This document shows positions 58,752 through 64,000 of a stretch of 64,000 nucleotides of DNA, piece by piece. Below the pieces are notes generated by a model. The model was given only the letters and a program-made list of their open reading frames with translations, was not told the DNA's origin and searched no databases. Source of the stretch: CAIUPE01 sp046091665. Lineage in GTDB: Bacteria > Pseudomonadota > Alphaproteobacteria > Rhizobiales > Beijerinckiaceae. Every line of letters starts with the position of its first letter. The stretch's first letter is position 1. The DNA is taken from positions 1 through 64,000 of the forward strand of contig JBJTCD010000024.1 in assembly GCA_046091665.1 (NCBI GenBank), in the 5' to 3' direction. A program made the position numbers and the translations under genes.

Positions 58752-59960
58752 TCAGAGCCGAATAATTCGACAGAGGTTTCCCGCAGGCTCTGCCGGCGCA
58801 TTGGGTTTGCGGATCACAAGCGCGCCGGCTTCCGCCATCACGCGGATCATGGATGAATCCTGCAGCTCATAGGGTGTGGCCACGGGCAATCCATCATGCG
58901 GTGTCGTGAGTGCGGCGCGTAGATAATCTTGCCTCTTATCATTCGCACGAACGGCAACACCCAAACGTGCGAGTTCCGAAGGATCACGTGCGGCATTCGG
59001 GTCACCTTGCATGGCGCGGATGAGCGGCACCAAAAACAGACGCGCACAGACATAAGACGACACAGGATTACCGGGGAGGCCAAGGATCGCCATCTGGCCC
59101 AGTGTGCCGTGGATCAATGGTTTACCCGGCCGCATTGCAATGCGCCAAAAACCAAGTTCCATTCCGCGTCTTGCGAGAACCGATTGAACAAGATCGTGAT
59201 CGCCAACACTTGCGCCTCCAAGCGTCACGAGAATATCGGCGCCCTCGCTCTCTGCTGCAATGATGCCGCGTTCGAGCGATAAAAAACTATCGCCAGCTAT
59301 ACCAAGATGAAGCGCTTCACCGCCTGCATCCTCAACAAGTGCGGCAGCGGTTAAATGATTGCTCGCAACAATCTGATCAGATGAGGCGCTGTGTCCTGGC
59401 TCAACAAGCTCATCGCCTGTTGCGAGAATGGCGATTTTGGGTTTGCGCGCCACGTGAATTTGTCCGTGGCCCATGGCGGCGGCGAGCGCGAGAGAGCGTG
59501 CATTTAACCGCTCCCCTTTTTTCAAAAGCGCGTCACCGATTTTGAAATCAAGACCTGTAACGCGCACATGGCGGCCGGTCGCTTCCATCTCTCGAACCAC
59601 AACGCCTTCACCATCGCGTTCGGCATATTCTTGCAAGAGAATGGTGTCGGCACCTTTGGGCACGGGCGCACCGGTGAAAATGCGCACAGCTTCACCCGAA
59701 TTTAACTCACGATGATAGCCATGACCTGCAGCACTCTCGCCAACAATTTTTAAGCGCGCATCTTTTGTTTGAATCTCTGCGCCTTTAACGGCGTAACCAT
59801 CCATCGCTGATGCATTAAACGGCGGTTGCGTGCGTAAGGCCTGAAGAGGAGAGGCAAGCGTGCGTCCCTGCGCCTGAACGATTGAGATCGTCTCCGTTGG
59901 CATAGGCCGTGCAGATTTTAAAACGCGCGCTAAGGCTTCTTCGACGCTGATGAGCGACAT
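58752..59960 (-). CDS. moeA: Molybdopterin molybdenumtransferase
   Basis: 402 residues. MDGYAV (53-58), PKGADTILLQEYAE, ILATGDELVEPG, TLGGASVGDHD, MRPGKPL and LGLPGNPVSSYV are the series of MoeA motifs, from the N-terminal to the MPT-binding domain. It inserts molybdate into adenylylated molybdopterin. It starts three bases after moaC on the minus strand, and so belongs to the trp-moa unit. Confidence 0.95.
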   Translation of the reverse strand: MSLISVEEALARVLKSARPMPTETISIVQAQGRTLASPLQALRTQPPFNASAMDGYAVKGAEIQTKDARLKIVGESAAGHGYHRELNSGEAVRIFTGAPVPKGADTILLQEYAERDGEGVVVREMEATGRHVRVTGLDFKIGDALLKKGERLNARSLALAAAMGHGQIHVARKPKIAILATGDELVEPGHSASSDQIVASNHLTAAALVEDAGGEALHLGIAGDSFLSLERGIIAAESEGADILVTLGGASVGDHDLVQSVLARRGMELGFWRIAMRPGKPLIHGTLGQMAILGLPGNPVSSYVCARLFLVPLIRAMQGDPNAARDPSELARLGVAVRANDKRQDYLRAALTTPHDGLPVATPYELQDSSMIRVMAEAGALVIRKPNAPAEPAGNLCRIIRL

Positions 59961-59963
59961 GAT

Positions 59964-60440
59964 TTACCCCGCGCGATAGGTCCCGCTTTTACCGCCACTT
60001 TTTTCAATCAAACGAATGGCACTGATCACCATGGCGCGATCAGCCGCTTTTACCATGTCATAGATCGTTAAAAGGGCGACAGAGACAGCGGTGAGTGCTT
60101 CCATCTCAACGCCAGTTTGCCCCGAGAGTTTCACCATCGCTCTTACACGAATGCCGGGCAATGTGTCGTCAGGGTCAAGATCAACGGCAATCTTTGAAAG
60201 CAGAAGTGGGTGGCACAATGGAATGAGTTCATGGGTTTTCTTTGCCGCCATGATGCTGGCAATCCGCGCCGCACCAAGCACATCGCCTTTCTTTGCATTG
60301 CCTTTTCGGATGAGATCCAATGTTTCTGGCAACATCGTGATGTGGCCTTCAGCAATGGCCTGTCTTTCGGTTACCGCTTTTGTCGATACATCGACCATTG
60401 CTGCGGCACCTTTATCATCAAGATGAGTGAGTGTGCTCAT
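59964..60440 (-). CDS. moaC: Cyclic pyranopterin monophosphate synthase
   Basis: 158 residues, full length. LCHPL (75-79), MEALTAVS (113-120), D128 and K131 (IYDMVKAADRAM) and KSGGKSG (147-153) form the known active site. It converts the MoaA product to cPMP, the first stable molybdopterin precursor. ATG overlaps the trpC stop by four bases. Confidence 0.96.
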   Translation of the reverse strand: MSTLTHLDDKGAAAMVDVSTKAVTERQAIAEGHITMLPETLDLIRKGNAKKGDVLGAARIASIMAAKKTHELIPLCHPLLLSKIAVDLDPDDTLPGIRVRAMVKLSGQTGVEMEALTAVSVALLTIYDMVKAADRAMVISAIRLIEKSGGKSGTYRAG

Positions 60441-61237
60441 GCCGCGTCTCCAAAAAGCAAACTGCGTGTCGCAGCTTCTACATCATGTTGACGCATGAGG
60501 CTTTCACCAACAAGAAGCGTGTGAATGCCTGCATCATTCAAGCGACGGACATCGGCATAAGTAAAGATACCGCTTTCGCCAACTTTAATCCGATCAGACG
60601 GAATGAGCGGGGCGAGAGTTTCCGAAACAGTTAACGAAACTTCGAAGCTGCGCAAATCGCGATTATTGATGCCGACAAGTTTCGTTTTTAGAGGCAATGC
60701 GCGATCAAGCTCTTCGCGACTATGCACTTCGACAAGAACATCCATGCCGAGATCATGCGCGAGATGTGTAAGATCACACGCCGTTTCATCATCAACGCCC
60801 GCCATGATCACAAGAATGCAATCAGCGCCCCAAGCGCGTGCTTCATAGACTTGATAAAGATCATACATAAAATCTTTGCGAAGTGCCGGAAGTGACGTGA
60901 CCGCCCGCGCCATTGTCAAAAATTCAGGCGCGCCTTGAAAGGATGGCTCATCCGTCAAGACAGAAAGACAAGAGGCACCACCGCTTTCGTAAGCACGCGC
61001 CAATGAGGGTGGATCAAAATCGGCACGGATCAAGCCCTTTGATGGACTCGCCTTTTTGATCTCGGCAATCAAAGCGGGGCGGCTCTGAGAGAGATGCACT
61101 TCAATCGCGCGCGCAAAACCGCGCGCAGCGGGTTGCGCGAGCGCGTGCTTCTTTATTTCCTGAAGTGGAATGCGCGCTTTCGCGTTTTCGATTTCAACGC
61201 GCTTATAGGCTTCGATCTTTTTCAGAATGTCAGCCAT
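60437..61237 (-). CDS. trpC: Indole-3-glycerol phosphate synthase
   Basis: 266 residues, TIM barrel, not fused to trpF. IAEIKKASPSKGLIR (about 55-69) and DPPSLARAYESGGASCLSVL are signature regions; RKDFMYDLYQVYEA and GINNRDLRSFEV follow. It closes the indole ring in tryptophan synthesis. It lies six bases after trpD and overlaps moaC. Confidence 0.96.
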   Translation of the reverse strand: MADILKKIEAYKRVEIENAKARIPLQEIKKHALAQPAARGFARAIEVHLSQSRPALIAEIKKASPSKGLIRADFDPPSLARAYESGGASCLSVLTDEPSFQGAPEFLTMARAVTSLPALRKDFMYDLYQVYEARAWGADCILVIMAGVDDETACDLTHLAHDLGMDVLVEVHSREELDRALPLKTKLVGINNRDLRSFEVSLTVSETLAPLIPSDRIKVGESGIFTYADVRRLNDAGIHTLLVGESLMRQHDVEAATRSLLFGDAA

Positions 61238-61243
61238 GAGTCC

Positions 61244-62257
61244 TCACGCGTTTGACGCTTTGATGAGGCGCTGAAGGGTCTCTTTCGTCTTGCCTTGATC
61301 AAGTGCTGCGAGAGCCTGCGTTACACCTTCCCGGATAGTTGCCGCTTTCTCCGCGATCACCAAAGCAGCACCAGCATTGATGGCTGCAATATCGCGATAG
61401 GGAGTGGTTTTACCTTCAAGCACATCTATCAAAGCTTTGGCATTATGTTCAGCATCTCCGCCTTTGAGATCTTCGGGCTTCGCGCGCTTCAGTCCCGCAT
61501 CTTCAGGTGTGATCATGAAAGAGCGATAGACGCCGTGTTTGGCCTCGACGATTTTTGTTTCACCGGTTGTCGTGATTTCATCAAGACCATCAACACCATG
61601 CGCAGCCCAAATAAATTCGGAACCGAGCGATGTGAGTGTTTTCGCCATCGGCTCCAACCATTGTTCAGAAAAAACGCCAAGCATCTGCCGTTTTACACCG
61701 GCGGGATTAGAAAGCGGACCCAATAAATTGAAGATCGTTCGTGTTCCAAGTTCAACGCGCACCGGGCCGACATGACGCATCGCTGCATGATGCGTGGGCG
61801 CAAACATAAAGCCGACATGCGCGTCTCGAAGGCAGCGCTCAACGCCTTCAGGATCAAGCCCGACTTTCACACCAAGGGCTGTCAAAATATCAGCCGCGCC
61901 TGATTTCGATGACAAGGCACGATTGCCATGTTTCGCAACAGGCACGCCGCAACTCGCCACAATCAAAGCGGCAAGCGTTGAAACATTATAGCTGCCGGAA
62001 TTATCGCCGCCCGTGCCGACAATATCGATGGCATTTGCCGGAGCGTTCACTCTCAGCATTTTTGCGCGCATGGCACTGACGGCACCGATGATTTCATCCA
62101 CCGTTTCGCCGCGGATGCGTAAGGCCATCAGAAATGCACCGATTTGGGCGGGCGTCGCTTCGCCTGACAACATGCGATCAAAAGCGCTCTCTGCATCTTG
62201 GCGGGAGAGGGTATGGCCTTTGGCAAGTTCAGCGATGAGTGGTTTCATCTGATCCAT
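61244..62257 (-). CDS. trpD: Anthranilate phosphoribosyltransferase
   Basis: About 337 residues. DIVGTGGDNSGSYNVST (the PRPP-binding GTGGD loop) and KHGNRALSSKSGAADIL are complete. It transfers phosphoribose to anthranilate. ATG 62257 with GAGAG upstream is used; ATG 62248 is also possible. It starts just before the end of trpG and slightly overlaps it. Confidence 0.95.
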   Translation of the reverse strand: MDQMKPLIAELAKGHTLSRQDAESAFDRMLSGEATPAQIGAFLMALRIRGETVDEIIGAVSAMRAKMLRVNAPANAIDIVGTGGDNSGSYNVSTLAALIVASCGVPVAKHGNRALSSKSGAADILTALGVKVGLDPEGVERCLRDAHVGFMFAPTHHAAMRHVGPVRVELGTRTIFNLLGPLSNPAGVKRQMLGVFSEQWLEPMAKTLTSLGSEFIWAAHGVDGLDEITTTGETKIVEAKHGVYRSFMITPEDAGLKRAKPEDLKGGDAEHNAKALIDVLEGKTTPYRDIAAINAGAALVIAEKAATIREGVTQALAALDQGKTKETLQRLIKASNA

Positions 62258-62259
62258 GA

Positions 62260-62868
62260 TCAAACTCTCTTGCGGCCCGATGTCTCGTTCCAGGCTTTCG
62301 CCAGATCGAGAAAATTTTTCATAATTGCGCGCCCGAATTCCGAGGCGATGCTTTCCGGATGGAATTGCACTCCATGGACCGCATATTTTTTATGCGAGAG
62401 ACCCATAATCAAACCGTCTTTGGTTTCCGCGACGATCTCAAGATCCTTTGGGCACGTGTTGCGGTCGACGATTAGCGAATGATAGCGCGTCGCCTTGAAA
62501 GAATGATTGATGCCGCGAAAGATCGTTTTGCCCTGATGGTGAATCTCTGAAATTTTTCCATGCATGGGAAGAGGTGCACGGATCACATCGCCCCCAAAAG
62601 CTTGCCCTATGGCTTGCATGCCGAGACAGACGCCAAAGATCGGAATTTTTGGTCCGGCTTTTTTGAGCACATCGAGACAAATCCCCGCTTCATTCGGCGT
62701 GCACGGCCCAGGTGATAAAACAATCGCGTCGGGGTCTGATGCGATCAGTGCTTCGGTAGTTATCTCATCATTACGCACCACAGTGATTTCGGCACCCAGG
62801 CGACCGAGATCATGAAAGAGATTGAAGGTGAAACTGTCGTAATTATCGACGAGGGTGATGCGGGTCAT
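62260..62868 (-). CDS. trpG: Anthranilate synthase component II (glutamine amidotransferase)
   Basis: 202 residues, class I amidotransferase. VDNYDSFTFNL near the start, VLSPGPCTPNEAG, the nucleophile in FGVCLGMQAIGQ, and GVQFHPESIASEFG with the catalytic His and Glu. It supplies ammonia to TrpE. ATG 62868 is preferred to a GTG two codons earlier, which overlaps the trpE stop. Confidence 0.95.
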   Translation of the reverse strand: MTRITLVDNYDSFTFNLFHDLGRLGAEITVVRNDEITTEALIASDPDAIVLSPGPCTPNEAGICLDVLKKAGPKIPIFGVCLGMQAIGQAFGGDVIRAPLPMHGKISEIHHQGKTIFRGINHSFKATRYHSLIVDRNTCPKDLEIVAETKDGLIMGLSHKKYAVHGVQFHPESIASEFGRAIMKNFLDLAKAWNETSGRKRV

Positions 62869-62870
62869 GA

Positions 62871-64000
62871 TCACTGCCCCCGCTTCGCGCCGAAGGCAAA
62901 ACGAACCGCTTCATCGGCCGCGCGGAAAAGCGCCTTTGATTTTGCGATACATTCTTGCTGTTCGGATTTCGGGTTTGAATCATAGACAATGCCGGCGCCC
63001 GCTTGAACATGCATCTTGCCGTCTTTGACGATTGCCGTGCGCAGAACAATACATGTGTCCATCTCGCCATTGGCACCGAAATAGCCGATACAACCGCCAT
63101 AGGGACCGCGTTTTTCACGTTCCAATTCATCGATGATTTCCATCGCGCGGATTTTGGGCGCGCCTGATACGGTGCCTGCGGGAAAGCCTGCGGCTAATGC
63201 ATCGATCACATCATATTTTTCGTCAAGCACGCCTTCGACATTCGAAACAATATGCATGACATGGCTATAATGCTCGAGGAAGAAGGAGCCTGTCACCTCC
63301 ACAGTACCTGTCTTTGCCACGCGTCCGACATCATTGCGACCGAGATCCAAGAGCATCAAATGTTCAGCGCATTCTTTTTCGTCTGCGAGTAATTCTTGTC
63401 CCAACGCGCGATCTTCGGCTTCAGTCTTTCCGCGCGGACGTGTTCCGGCAATCGGTCTGATCGTTACTTGGCCTTTCCAAACGCGTACAAGAATCTCAGG
63501 CGATGAACAGACAATTTGAAACCCATCGAAATCAAGATAACTAAGATAGGGGGACGGATTGACGCGCCGCAAAGCGCGATAAAGTGCAAAGGGCGGAAGT
63601 GCGAAAGGCGCATCAAAACGTTGTGAAAGCACAACCTGAAAAATGTCGCCGGCACGAATATAATCTTTAGCCTTTTCAACCATCGATAAAAATTCGGGCT
63701 CGGTTGTATTCGAGATTCCATGCTCAAGCGTTGAGAGACCAGCGGGCAAAGGAATGCCAGCAGGCAGGGGGCCTTCAAGCGCGGCATGGGCAGCATCAAT
63801 TCGTTCAAGCGCCATCTCATAGGCCGCGCGTGGTGATATGCCGGACTTTGGACGCACAGGTGTCACAACCGTGATTTCATCTTTAACCGAGTCAAATATC
63901 ACCATAATTGTGGGACGCATGAGGATCGCATCAGGAACACCAAGTGCATCGGGATTGGCATCGGGCAAACGTTCCATTTGCCGGACCATATCATAGCCGA
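62871..64000 (-). CDS. trpE: Anthranilate synthase component I, C-terminal part (cut by window end)
   Basis: The frame is open to the last base of the window on the minus strand (GYDMVRQMERLP upstream of the first internal ATG), so the N-terminal part with the tryptophan-feedback site is outside. Visible chorismate-binding motifs are PIAGTRPRGKTEAEDRALGQ, LVDLGRND-like LLDLGRNDVGRVAKTG, GTVSGAPKIRAMEIIDELE and RGPYGGCIGYFG. About 376 of the usual 500 residues are present. The TGA is two bases from the trpG start. Any trp attenuator would be beyond the window. Confidence 0.95.
   Translation of the reverse strand, partial: GYDMVRQMERLPDANPDALGVPDAILMRPTIMVIFDSVKDEITVVTPVRPKSGISPRAAYEMALERIDAAHAALEGPLPAGIPLPAGLSTLEHGISNTTEPEFLSMVEKAKDYIRAGDIFQVVLSQRFDAPFALPPFALYRALRRVNPSPYLSYLDFDGFQIVCSSPEILVRVWKGQVTIRPIAGTRPRGKTEAEDRALGQELLADEKECAEHLMLLDLGRNDVGRVAKTGTVEVTGSFFLEHYSHVMHIVSNVEGVLDEKYDVIDALAAGFPAGTVSGAPKIRAMEIIDELEREKRGPYGGCIGYFGANGEMDTCIVLRTAIVKDGKMHVQAGAGIVYDSNPKSEQQECIAKSKALFRAADEAVRFAFGAKRGQ

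Overview
The window is chromosomal DNA of an alphaproteobacterium. The gene order is that of the Hyphomicrobiales (Rhizobiales): a nuoA-N operon, then birA, rnj, mce, a DUF1467 gene, proS, lolC, lolD, dnaE, rpsB, tsf, pyrH, frr, uppS, cdsA, rseP, bamA, lpxD, fabZ, lpxA, lpxI and lpxB. The last block carries comEC and gltX/gltA, and lexA-moeA-moaC-trpC-trpD-trpG-trpE on the minus strand. The alphaproteobacterial LexA site GTTC-N7-GTTC, a CtrA-type box, a ProS of only 440 residues and a GTG-rich start usage agree with this. GC looks moderate by eye (not computed). I cannot name the genus.

Bases 1-13.3 kb are the accessory part. It holds the AT-rich 3' end of a DUF2971 gene, interspersed palindromic repeats, a stretch with many nested hairpins and a terminator (candidate structured RNA, possibly 6S RNA), and an SbtA-type bicarbonate transporter gene divergent from a LysR regulator. 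These are followed by a broken P1B-type metal ATPase, tRNA-Asp(GTC), a WecA-like sugar-phosphate transferase, a TIM-barrel sugar isomerase-like protein, and a minus-strand CDP-deoxysugar cluster (SDR, rfbG, rfbF, C-methyltransferase, 3,5-epimerase, reductase/epimerase) in which two genes are broken.

Bases 13.6-28.5 kb are the complete 14-subunit complex I operon. Two small coiled-coil genes are tightly packed into it, one between nuoB and nuoC and one between nuoE and nuoF. Bases 28.5-52.5 kb carry protein and RNA housekeeping (BirA, RNase J, ProRS, S2, EF-Ts, UMP kinase, RRF), lipoprotein release (LolCD), the replicative polymerase, and an envelope block for isoprenoid lipid carrier, CDP-diacylglycerol, RseP protease, BamA and lipid A synthesis. 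A 30-codon membrane microprotein gene with a strong ribosome site lies between lolD and dnaE, downstream of a TTAA-N7-TTAAC box. Bases 52.5-64 kb hold citrate synthase, GluRS, a frameshifted comEC, LexA with its operator, molybdopterin genes and the trp operon; trpE is cut by the window end.

The most notable overall pattern is four independent coding disruptions (metal ATPase, sugar reductase, rfbF, comEC). All are in dispensable genes, while about 45 kb of housekeeping genes are intact. I see no CRISPR array, prophage or insertion sequence.
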